Source: a bacterium
Lineage (GTDB): Bacteria; Bdellovibrionota_C; UBA2361; SZUA-149
Direction of reading: 5' to 3'
Length of the DNA stretch: 46,278 bases
Assembly: GCA_030433295.1 (NCBI GenBank)
Contig: JAUIMJ010000004.1
Coordinates: 1-46,278, forward strand
In this document: positions 38,850 through 46,278 of the stretch, piece by piece
How the letters are laid out: each line of letters begins with the position of its first letter
Position numbering within the stretch: position 1 is the stretch's first letter
Program-made: the position numbers and the translations under genes
Notes under the pieces: generated by a model
Database searches by the model: none
Seen by the model: the letters and a program-made list of their open reading frames with translations, nothing else
Told to the model about the DNA's origin: nothing

Positions 38850-38981
38850 ATCTCCTCCTTGAGCGCTCCCTAACCCTTTCTCACAAATAGTGAAGATCGG
38901 GCTGTGGGCGAAACTACATAGAACGGCGTCCCTGCCATTCAGCGCACAGAAGATCCCATATAGCGGTCTCCTAACTAAGTA

Positions 38982-39008
38982 ATTCGACGTAGATCTAGGG
39001 GTTCTTTA
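38982..39008 (-). promoter_or_regulatory. Sigma28-like promoter upstream of flagellin
   Basis: TAAAG, then CGTCGAAT with 15 bases after TAAA, about 130 bases upstream of the flagellin start. The same TAAAG-N14-CGTCGA spacing appears before the repeat protein at 41782. The match to the E. coli sigma28 consensus is only partial (GTCGA vs CCGAT), so this is a suggestion. Confidence 0.4.
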
Positions 39009-39151
39009 AGGAAAGAGGGGCAGATTCGGGGAAAAAGCCGTAAGCCTATGTGTTAATGGCACTTTTACAGGCGGAAATGCGAACAAAATGAGTGATTTTC
39101 TGCATCAAAAACGGGAACAAACCGTATCTCCCTCTGTGGACGGACAATAAC

Positions 39152-41599
39152 ATGACAGAAAAGCCAACTAGAGGGCACTTGCCGAAGAATGAGCGTAGCT
39201 CCAAAAACCCCTTCCAGGGGGCAATAGAGAAAGCCACTTGGTACCGCCGCAATTATAGTGAAATCACACTTAAAATTGAAGGCTGGCTTGTCAACATCGA
39301 TGAAAAAATTGTCGCCCTGCAAATGGGTATCCCGGGAAAAAGTCTCGTACTTGCGCAAACGATTGCTCGTCCCGATATTGCGCACATGCTCTCGAACGCC
39401 CTCGACGCTTCGGACGCGGGATTCAGAATCTGTCTGCATCTCAATGACGAATCGGAAATTACAAGGTTCGTGCACTTTCACGCCCTACTGGAAGATGGCG
39501 TCACCGTGGCCGGGGCCTTAAACCTTCCTGAAAACATAGTCAGACAGAACGAGACTGTCTCACTTGCCCAGGGACGCGGACCTATGCCCGTGAAAACCGA
39601 AGGCACCCTTCTTGAATACATTACGGCGGCACACCACGAACGCCTTTCTGTCTCGTTCAGAGCGTTTATCGAGTCAAGGGAGCGCATCAAATTCGAACGA
39701 CCCGACAAACCGGTATTGAGTATTATCACGCCCCTGTTCAACAAAGCTGAGCTCACACTTGAGTGTCTTCGCTCTCTAAAAGAAAGTTTCGGAGTATCCT
39801 TCGAACTCATCCTGATAAATAATGCATCTAGCGACGCAACACAGGAGCTTCTTTCTCGAATTGACGGTCCAATAATTATCAACAACAGCACAAACATGCA
39901 CTTCATCCATGCCTGCAACCAGGGCGCTGAGGCTGCACGCGGTCATAGTATATTATTTCTTAATAATGACACCACACTGGAGAAGCACTCACTGTTCGCA
40001 GCCACGAAGCTACTCTACTCAAATGAAGATGTCGGAGCCGTCGGCGGTAAGTTAGTGAGAATGGACGGAAAGCTACAGGAAGCAGGCGCGATTCTGTTCT
40101 CAGATGGGAGCACAATCGGCTACGGCGTAGGTGAGAATCCAAACGACGGAGAGTATCTTTTCCGGCGTACTGTCGACTATTGCTCGGGGGCCTTTCTCCT
40201 GACACGTAAAAATCTCTTCGACGCATGCGGCGGCTTCAGCACGAAGTACCAACCGGCATACTATGAAGACGTCGATTATTGTCTTCGAATACGCCAAATG
40301 GGCTATCGCACACTCTACGAACCCGAAGCCATCGTGTATCACGCGGAAAGCTCAAGCTCGAACGAAGATTCGGCAGCAAGGCAACAACGAAACAATCGGC
40401 AGATACTTACTGACAATCATGGAGGCACACTTGAAGGTCTTCTCCCACCTTCACGCAGCAACGCACTACTAAGTCGCAGCCGAGATCCAGGGGCAAAAAG
40501 AATACTGATTATTGAAGATCAGATTCCCCTGCGGGCGAAAGGTTCCGGATTTCCGCGTTCGAACGAAATAATCCGCAGTCTTTCAGCCCTCGGACATTTG
40601 ATCACACTCTTCACTATGCAGAGCCAATCCGAAACGCCTCGGAAGATACGGAATGAGATTCCACAAACTGTTGAAATCCTCACGAGCTCAGGCCAGGAAA
40701 ATCTTCGTGCCATGCTAGAGGAGCGGCAGAATTTCTTCGATTTCATTCTGGTCTCCCGTCCTCATAACATGGAACTATTCTCGCAAATATGGTGCGCTTT
40801 GGAGGGAGAAAAGCGGGGCACTATAATCTACGACGCTGAGGCGATTTACGCGGAAAGAGAAGTTGGAAAACTGCAAGTACAAAACGGCATCACTCTGAAC
40901 GATCAAGAGGTGAATGCGATTATTGAGAAAGAAATAGAGGTCGCACGACAATGCGACCAGGTAATCGCAGTATCAGAATCTGAGGCATATCGTTTTGTTC
41001 AGGCTGGGTGTGCTAATGTCACGATTCTTTCTCACGCGGTTGACTTGGCGCCCACCCATACACCCTTTATCGATCGTCACGGCATACTCTTTGTGGGACC
41101 GATTTATGAGGAGGGAACCCCAAACGAGGATGCCGTACGCTGGTTTATTTCCGAAATTCTCCCAAAGGTACAATCGCGGAATTCGGGGAATATTCTATTT
41201 CGTGTTGCTGGCGAGCGTACATGTTGCGCAACGTCAATGGAAACCAGCAGTAATACTCATTTCCTTGGCCCGATTGCAGATTTAACCGATAGCTATGCAA
41301 CACATCGTATTTTTGTCGCCCCCATTCGCTATTCGGCGGGTATCTCTCTCAAAGTAATTGACGCGATGGCTCATGGCCTCCCTACCGTCTGCACTTCGCT
41401 CCTAGCCAGACAACTTTCCCTACGAGACGGGCACGAGGTTCTCACCGCCGATACACCAGAGGCATTTGCTGAAAAGTGCCTTCAACTGCACGATTCTGAG
41501 GCACTATGGAACACCCTCCGTAGCAACGGCCTGCATCATGTGAAAATGCAGTTCTCGAAGTCAATGTTCACACAAAATCTCGAACACATACTTCGCTAA
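39152..41599 (+). CDS. Multidomain glycosyltransferase: N-terminal beta domain, GT2 and GT4 (815 aa)
   Basis: Residues ~25-125 form the beta domain (LKIEGWLVNIDEKIVALQMG) shared with the 35850 gene. Residues ~187-420 form a GT2 domain with VLSIITPLFNKAELTLECLR and NND at 271-273 as metal site. From about 466 there is a complete GT4 module: RILIIEDQIPLRAKGSGFPR, then SESEAYRF, FVGPIYEEGTPNEDA and a donor-binding part (YSAGISLKVIDAMAHGLPTV). Two catalytic units in one chain suggest it adds two sugars in succession, perhaps to flagellin, which lies divergently beside it. ATG 39152 is preferred to GTG 39092, as GGACGG lies upstream. Confidence 0.85.
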   Translation: MTEKPTRGHLPKNERSSKNPFQGAIEKATWYRRNYSEITLKIEGWLVNIDEKIVALQMGIPGKSLVLAQTIARPDIAHMLSNALDASDAGFRICLHLNDESEITRFVHFHALLEDGVTVAGALNLPENIVRQNETVSLAQGRGPMPVKTEGTLLEYITAAHHERLSVSFRAFIESRERIKFERPDKPVLSIITPLFNKAELTLECLRSLKESFGVSFELILINNASSDATQELLSRIDGPIIINNSTNMHFIHACNQGAEAARGHSILFLNNDTTLEKHSLFAATKLLYSNEDVGAVGGKLVRMDGKLQEAGAILFSDGSTIGYGVGENPNDGEYLFRRTVDYCSGAFLLTRKNLFDACGGFSTKYQPAYYEDVDYCLRIRQMGYRTLYEPEAIVYHAESSSSNEDSAARQQRNNRQILTDNHGGTLEGLLPPSRSNALLSRSRDPGAKRILIIEDQIPLRAKGSGFPRSNEIIRSLSALGHLITLFTMQSQSETPRKIRNEIPQTVEILTSSGQENLRAMLEERQNFFDFILVSRPHNMELFSQIWCALEGEKRGTIIYDAEAIYAEREVGKLQVQNGITLNDQEVNAIIEKEIEVARQCDQVIAVSESEAYRFVQAGCANVTILSHAVDLAPTHTPFIDRHGILFVGPIYEEGTPNEDAVRWFISEILPKVQSRNSGNILFRVAGERTCCATSMETSSNTHFLGPIADLTDSYATHRIFVAPIRYSAGISLKVIDAMAHGLPTVCTSLLARQLSLRDGHEVLTADTPEAFAEKCLQLHDSEALWNTLRSNGLHHVKMQFSKSMFTQNLEHILR

Positions 41600-41722
41600 A
41601 AGATTTCGTGGACGGCTCACCTAGAATACCTATTCTCATTGTTAAAAGTGGTAGCGCCTCTTCATACGAGGGGTTTGTGGAGCACTGCGCGCAAAATAAG
41701 GGCTATGGCGTGACCTAGACCC

Positions 41723-41749
41723 TAAAGCTTCGGTAGAAAACCGTCGAGT
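41723..41749 (+). promoter_or_regulatory. Sigma28-like promoter upstream of the repeat protein
   Basis: TAAAG at 41723-41727 is followed by CGTCGAGT at 41742-41749, giving 15 bases between TAAA and CGTCGA, as upstream of flagellin. It lies about 35 bases before the GTG start. Partial match to the sigma28 consensus only. Confidence 0.4.
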
Positions 41750-41781
41750 CTACAGGGGGTTAAGGAAACGGGGGATCTGAA

Positions 41782-43902
41782 GTGTACCGCTTATATCGCA
41801 CAATTTTTTCAGTACTACTTGCATCGGCGTTTATTGCAACGGCCGTTCACGCTCAGTGTCGTAACCTTCTCGCCGCAGATGGTCTGCGAATCGTGCATCC
41901 GGCAAACAGTGCCCAGCTGCGCGAACTACTCCCATCCGGGAAGATAGTTGGAATGAGCAGCACAGCGGATCACATGTACGTCGCTCTGCAGTCTGCCACC
42001 TCGTGGAGCACCTCCATCTATCGATTCAACTACGCTGAAAAGCGTTTTGTTGAAATTGGTGAGATTGACGAATGGGGGTACAACCGCCGAATTGAGTTTC
42101 ATCCGAGTGGAAAGTTTGTCTTTAACCTTGGTTACAACTCAATAAACATTGTTCCACTGGATACACTTCAGATACAGCCACTATTGACCATCCCGAACCA
42201 CTGGATACACGATGTGCAGTACGACGAGGCCTCGAACTCCCTTGCGTATGTCTACTCCCATCACGAGGACACGTTTGCGATTGAAGTCCTCAACCTGGAT
42301 ACAATGTCACGCAGAACTATTGCTGCGGGGCCCTCACCCTTTAATGAAAACATATCGCACTTTAGTCCTGTGCGTCTGGCAATCGACTCAGACAACGATT
42401 CTCTCTTTTTTGTCTATCACGCAGTTTCGAGTGAGAAAGTGACTGTCAAAAAATATTCGCTCTCCGACTCTCGGGAGCAGACCATTGCCGAGTTCTCTCA
42501 GGTTCCCTGGGTGGGCGCGGTGGATATTGACCCCGTTTTGAACAAAGTCTACGTCGGTATCCACCGAAGTCGCTATGGAGACAGCTTTGTTTTCTCTGCT
42601 AATTACGATGGTAGCGATATTCAGCAGATTGCTTCGGACGCTCGAGGCGAGATGCAATCTCTGGTCGCAATCCACGGGATAGAAGGGGCAGTGGTCGTCG
42701 GGTACTACGATGCCTTTACCTACAGCCTCGACGGAGAGAACTTTCAATCCGTGGCCAAGTTTAATTCTCCCGACTCCGTAATTGTAGATCAGAGTCAGAC
42801 TCCCGCGGTAGTCTACTACACGGTCAGCGAGACCAATCAGGCCTTTCAGACCGACCTTCTTGGTTCTTTTTCTCAGCTACTTCCACAGGCCGCTAATGAG
42901 CTATTCCCGAATCCGAGTCCGGCGGCGTCCCTACAAAAAAGCGAGGAAATTTGTGGAAGGGCAAAGAGTTTCGGCACACCGCACAAGCGGGAATTCGGCA
43001 CCTGGGCACCGGAAGTCACCACGCAGGGAGGCAATCCCATCTACGGTATCTGGGCAAGCAACAGCACCTATAGAGAAGCTCGCGATATTGCATATGGGGT
43101 TTCTACGCGCTGGGGACTCCCGGGGGACACACCTATATTCGCCGACCTCCTGGGTGACGGCATTATGCATCCCAGCGTCTGACGACCGGGAGATGGCTCC
43201 TGGTACACCCTGGATGAGTATCGCGAATCATTTTTTGTGGAGCAGTTTGGGCTACCCGGAGACATTCCTCTTGTCGGCTTCTTCGACTCGGATGATGTCC
43301 ACGACAAGGTTGTCTGGCGGCCCAGCACGGGCATGTGGTTCATACGACCTTCGAGCGGAGGAGTTGATACTGTCATTCAGTGGGGACTCCCCGGGGACGT
43401 TCCCGTCGTAGCAGACTTCGACGGTGACGCCACCGATGACCCCGCAGTGTGGCGACCGAGCAACGGCACCTGGTACATTCTCCTTTCATCACAAGGCTAC
43501 AGCAATCTCCCTGAAGATATCCTCGTGCGCCAGTGGGGTCTTCCCGAAGACCATCCACTCTCAGGTGACTTCGATGGCGATAAACGTGCCGATCTCGTGG
43601 TCTGGCGACCCAACACGGGGATGTGGTTTGTGTGCTCCTCTCAACATCAGTATCAGTGTCAGTATTCACGGCAGGAACAGTTTGGGCTCTTCGGGGACCT
43701 TCCTCTTCAGGCCGATTTTGATGGAGATGACGTCCTTGATCCCGCAGTATGGCGCCCGCACCCGGGGGGTGGGATGCTGTACTATCTCGGCTCCCAAAAT
43801 GGGCAGGCTGTTCAGCAAGCCTTCGGTTCGGGGATGCCCGGCACACACGTGCCCTTCTTTATGGGAATGAAGGATCGGGTGAGGACACTCTACCCCGAGT
43901 AG
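41782..43902 (+). pseudogene. Secreted beta-repeat protein interrupted by an in-frame TGA
   Basis: The frame is continuous from GTG 41782 to 43902 (706 codons plus the stop) except for TGA 43180-43182. A Sec signal peptide (LASAFIATAVHAQ) is followed by a beta-propeller-like region (~60-380), then FG-GAP/VCBS-like repeats with the motif VWRPxxGxWY (DKVVWRPSTGMWFI, PAVWRPSNGTWY, LVVWRPNTGMWF). The TGA occurs where the first repeat has MHPSV(TGA)RPGDGSWY, that is, at the conserved Trp (TGG). So a single G-to-A change is the simplest cause; the product would be a 466-residue form lacking repeats. A strong GGGGGA ribosome site precedes the GTG. An upstream motif resembles that of flagellin. Confidence 0.8.
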
Positions 43903-44047
43903 CTTTTCTCCAAGCCTGAAAGATCTGAATCTAATTCTCGGTGTGAGCAGCAGTATCTTGGATAATGCGAATCGCAATGCGAAATTTCGAAGTAAAGGTA
44001 TCGAGTCCTGACTATACTGTTCGACTTGTACAGCAAGAGGAATTCCA

Positions 44048-44149
44048 TTGAAAAAATTCAACATTCTACATAGTGAATTTCTCACCTTTATTCTGATTCT
44101 CTGTGGTGTAATCGGAGCACTGATTGGCGTCAGCCGGGATTTCTTCTAG
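44048..44149 (+). CDS. Possible 33-residue single-helix membrane protein
   Basis: A TTG at 44048 follows GAGGAATTCCA, a good ribosome site. The product is MKKFNILHSE followed by one hydrophobic helix (FLTFILILCGVIGALIGV) and SRDFF. Its TAG (44147-44149) interlocks with the stop codon of the convergent YihY-like gene on the shared CTAG (44146-44149). A TATACT box (44013-44018) is a possible -10. Lys-rich start, one helix and small size fit a genuine small membrane protein. It is too short to be certain. Confidence 0.4.
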   Translation: MKKFNILHSEFLTFILILCGVIGALIGVSRDFF

Positions 44150-45039
44150 GCTGCATTCACCTGCGCGAGGTCCTCTTTAGCGGTGCTCACGCGCTTGGAA
44201 CCAAATTCCCTCGCATAAATCTTGGTAAACTCGGCACCCAGAAACAAGATCTGCGAGGCGTAGTAGACCCAGAGCAAAAGCACCACAAGCGATCCGGCAG
44301 CGCCGTATACCGAGCCGATGGCCCCATGCGCAAAATAGAAGGCAATTAGAAACTTACCAAAGGAAAACAGCACGCTTGTTATGCAGGCACCGAGAATTAC
44401 GTCCTTCCACTCGATGCGCTCATCTGGCATGAGTTTAAAAATCGCCGCAAAAAGCAGTGTCACAATGCCCCAGGAGAGCAGGATATTCAGCAGTCGAAAC
44501 ACATAGAGTGAACCGCTGATTTGATCCTCCATGAAGGCACTCGCTGTTGCAAGTCCGGCACTAAGGATGAGTGAGACTAGAAGAAGGAAACCAACCGAAA
44601 GAATCAGAACGAATGATTTAAAGCGATCGACGAAAAACTGTAGGACGCCCGAGTATTTTCTTTCGGTCACACCCCAGATGGTATTCAGGGCATCCTGCAA
44701 CTGCACAAACACACCGGTTGCACCCATAAAAAGGGCACCGACGCCGAAGGCGCTTGCGATCAATCCAGACGCAGGTCGTGCTGCATTCTGCACAACACCT
44801 TTTACAAAATTAGCAGCATCCGCACCGACAATTTGCTCAATCTGCAGATAGATTTCACTTTTTGCTGCCTGCTCTCCATAGAATAGTCCAAGCAGGGCAA
44901 TGGTGACCAGAACCAGAGGAGCCAGCGAAAGTACTGTATAAAACGACAGAGCCGCCCCGAGACGAAGCGCTTTATCTGAAAGCCAGGCCTTGATGGTCAA
45001 TCTGATCAGGCGAAAGACGGCAAGAAAGAACGCTCGCAT
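44146..45039 (-). CDS. YihY/UPF0761 (BrkB-like) inner-membrane protein
   Basis: This 297-residue protein has six hydrophobic helices. The YihY pattern includes RLGAALSFYTVLSLAPLVLV, GLIASAFGVGALFMGATGVF, QLQDALNTIWGV and GAAGSLVVLLLWVYYASQIL with the terminal GAEFTKIYAREFG. Once annotated as RNase BN, the family is now taken as a membrane protein of unclear role (transport or virulence). Its ATG overlaps the mscL stop by one base, so it is in an operon with mscL. Both ends are polar. The final residues carry the family's K-Y-A-R-E-F-G. Confidence 0.88.
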   Translation of the reverse strand: MRAFFLAVFRLIRLTIKAWLSDKALRLGAALSFYTVLSLAPLVLVTIALLGLFYGEQAAKSEIYLQIEQIVGADAANFVKGVVQNAARPASGLIASAFGVGALFMGATGVFVQLQDALNTIWGVTERKYSGVLQFFVDRFKSFVLILSVGFLLLVSLILSAGLATASAFMEDQISGSLYVFRLLNILLSWGIVTLLFAAIFKLMPDERIEWKDVILGACITSVLFSFGKFLIAFYFAHGAIGSVYGAAGSLVVLLLWVYYASQILFLGAEFTKIYAREFGSKRVSTAKEDLAQVNAA

Positions 45040-45485
45040 CAGCCCCCCTGCTTGCCGGAGCTAAGTGCGTCTCTGATTTCTCTCAGTAACAGTACCTCTT
45101 CGCTCGGCTCTGGCGGCGTTTCGGCTTCTTTCTTTTCTTTTTCTTCCTCGGTTCGCTGCATATTGTTTATCGCTTTCACCACAAAAAATATTGAAATAGC
45201 GATAACCAGAAAGTCAGTCATGGACTGTATGAAATTTCCGTAGTTGAGCGTTGGTGCCCCGGCAAGCTTGGCCTCAGCTAGAGTCGCATACTCTTTATCA
45301 CCAAGATTGATAAAGAGTTTTGAGAAATGCACCTTGCCGGTCAGCGTCCCCAGAACCGGCATGACCAAATCATTAATCAATGAGCTAACAATTTTCCCGA
45401 ACGCCGTTCCGATAATCACGCCGACGGCCATATCCACGACATTTCCTTTGACGGCAAACTCTTTAAACTCAGCAATGAATTTCAT
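45039..45485 (-). CDS. mscL: Large-conductance mechanosensitive channel MscL
   Basis: MscL hallmarks are clear: the N-terminal [20 protein letters not shown] (amphipathic start and pore helix 1), [20 protein letters not shown], and the second helix [19 protein letters not shown] longer than usual acidic/Lys C-terminal tail ([20 protein letters not shown]) ends in a helix. Length is 148, near normal. It opens under hypoosmotic shock in the inner membrane as a pentamer. The start (ATG 45485) follows GGAGGAAA and overlaps the preceding stop by one base. It lies in an operon with a flavoprotein reductase and a YihY-like gene. Confidence 0.97.
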   Translation of the reverse strand: MKFIAEFKEFAVKGNVVDMAVGVIIGTAFGKIVSSLINDLVMPVLGTLTGKVHFSKLFINLGDKEYATLAEAKLAGAPTLNYGNFIQSMTDFLVIAISIFFVVKAINNMQRTEEEKEKKEAETPPEPSEEVLLLREIRDALSSGKQGG

Positions 45486-46278
45486 TATTTTCCTCCCAGG
45501 GTAAGTGCTCGTTTGGCAAGCTTCTGAATCAATGGTTTTGCTGCCCACTTCATAACCCAGATTTCTGCGATTCGTTTGTTTACAAATGAATACGTCGGAA
45601 ATGAATGCTGAAGAAAGAGGATACTGCTAAGTCGTTTACCCTCCTGGATCGCGAGGCCAAACTCGTGGATCATTTCCGAACTACCCTCTCCCACAATAGT
45701 TACGCCGTATATCTTCCCAAAGCGGCTCACCAGAGCTTTAACAAATCCCGTTTCGCAACCATCCGCCGTAGAGCGACCATAGTCAGCGTACTGGCTCTCG
45801 ATGACGTCGTACTTCACTCCGCGAGCACGAAGCTCGGCCTCTGTTTCCCCAACCTGTGAAACTTCAGGGTCAGTAAAAACGGACCAGGGCACTACGTATT
45901 TTTTAAATCGCTTCCTGAAGGGCGCCGGCGCAAGCGCGTTAATCAGCGCGATCATTCCCTGATGCATGGCCGCATGAGTAAAAAGCCTGTAGCCATTGCA
46001 ATCCCCTACGGCAAAGATGTGCTTTTGAGAAGTTCTAAGATAGGAATCGACGATTATCCCCTTTCTGGAATCAAACCCAACCCCCGCATTCTCGAGCATA
46101 AGGCCATCCAGAGCTATCTTCCTCCCGGCAGCAAGAAGAAGAGAGGCACCGCGTATCTCCGGACCGTTTTCGATGGAAACACTGATATCCTCTCCACTGC
46201 GAGAGACCGCCTTTACTCGAGCGCCGTTATGAACCTCGATTCCTTCCCTCGTAAAGGCCTCACACAATGTCTTTCCCG
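45485..46278 (-). CDS. FAD-dependent pyridine nucleotide-disulfide oxidoreductase, C-terminal part (partial)
   Basis: The frame continues beyond the window's end; about 263 residues are visible. The NAD-binding half includes [20 protein letters not shown]. The FAD-binding box is [20 protein letters not shown]. The dimer interface domain follows ([20 protein letters not shown]), and the end has [20 protein letters not shown], where the HxxPT-like box supplies the catalytic His-Glu pair in this class. It is like mercuric reductase or dihydrolipoyl dehydrogenase-like proteins. The CxxxxC redox motif would lie outside the window. Its stop overlaps the mscL start by one base. Confidence 0.85.
   Translation of the reverse strand, partial: GKTLCEAFTREGIEVHNGARVKAVSRSGEDISVSIENGPEIRGASLLLAAGRKIALDGLMLENAGVGFDSRKGIIVDSYLRTSQKHIFAVGDCNGYRLFTHAAMHQGMIALINALAPAPFRKRFKKYVVPWSVFTDPEVSQVGETEAELRARGVKYDVIESQYADYGRSTADGCETGFVKALVSRFGKIYGVTIVGEGSSEMIHEFGLAIQEGKRLSSILFLQHSFPTYSFVNKRIAEIWVMKWAAKPLIQKLAKRALTLGGK

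Noticed and set aside
43180-43182. TGA as a second selenocysteine codon, or as Trp by an altered genetic code
   Set aside because: The site aligns with a conserved Trp, has no redox partner Cys, and TGA terminates several well-defined genes here (for example at 17500-17502, 18953-18955 and 29838-29840). A nonsense change is simpler.

Overview
The window looks like a chromosomal segment of a motile Gram-negative bacterium of middling G+C content. It carries flagellin, a lipoprotein with a lipobox, several Sec-type signal peptides, an AmpD-like amidase, a GT51 peptidoglycan polymerase, MscL and a YihY-type membrane protein. I cannot place it in a phylum from sequence alone. Cys-rich HEAT/TPR proteins, HprK-like kinases and probable selenocysteine use would fit a deltaproteobacterial-type lineage in the broad sense, but that is a guess. 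I saw no rRNA, tRNA, CRISPR array or insertion sequence.

Layout. 0-5 kb is an accessory stretch: small unknown proteins, a HigBA-like toxin-antitoxin pair, a stand-alone receiver protein, the 3' end of a broken flagellin gene and an RHH/Doc toxin-antitoxin pair. At 4.9-5.2 kb lies the best find: an ArsC/Spx-family thioredoxin-fold gene whose frame runs through an in-frame TGA placed exactly at the first Cys of the CxxC motif. A bSECIS-like hairpin follows at the right distance, so this is probably a selenoprotein that ordinary gene calling would truncate. 5.5-13.4 kb holds an FmdB-like protein, a VWA protein with four tandem repeats, a four-helix membrane protein, an ARPP-1-like protein, a TerB/J-domain co-chaperone, HupE/UreJ and an overlapping three-gene operon of unknowns ending in a clear terminator. 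13.5-19.8 kb has a large Cys-rich HEAT/TPR protein, a lipoprotein transglutaminase-like peptidase, a nucleotidyltransferase/RHH pair and a MoxR/CobS-like AAA ATPase translationally coupled to an unknown partner. 19.9-26.4 kb is general metabolism: SDR, tautomerase, LarA-like protein, PPP-type phosphatase, and a DoxX-VOC operon divergent from a MarR repressor with two near-identical operators.

26.4-43.9 kb is a cell-surface region. It holds a PF14907-type nucleotidyltransferase, two tandem HprK-like kinases (the second with Arg for the Walker Lys) coupled to a GT8-like glycosyltransferase, an amidase divergent from a GT51 transglycosylase, four or more glycosyltransferases including two related multidomain GT2 proteins (one truncated), a short intact flagellin and a secreted repeat protein interrupted by a TGA at a conserved Trp. 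Flagellin and the repeat protein share an upstream TAAAG-N14-CGTCGA motif, which hints at common flagellar-type control. The simplest reading is a flagellin/surface-glycan modification locus. The window ends in a tightly packed operon of a flavoprotein disulfide reductase (partial), mscL and a yihY-like gene.

All family assignments come from motifs recognised by eye. No database or structure search was run.
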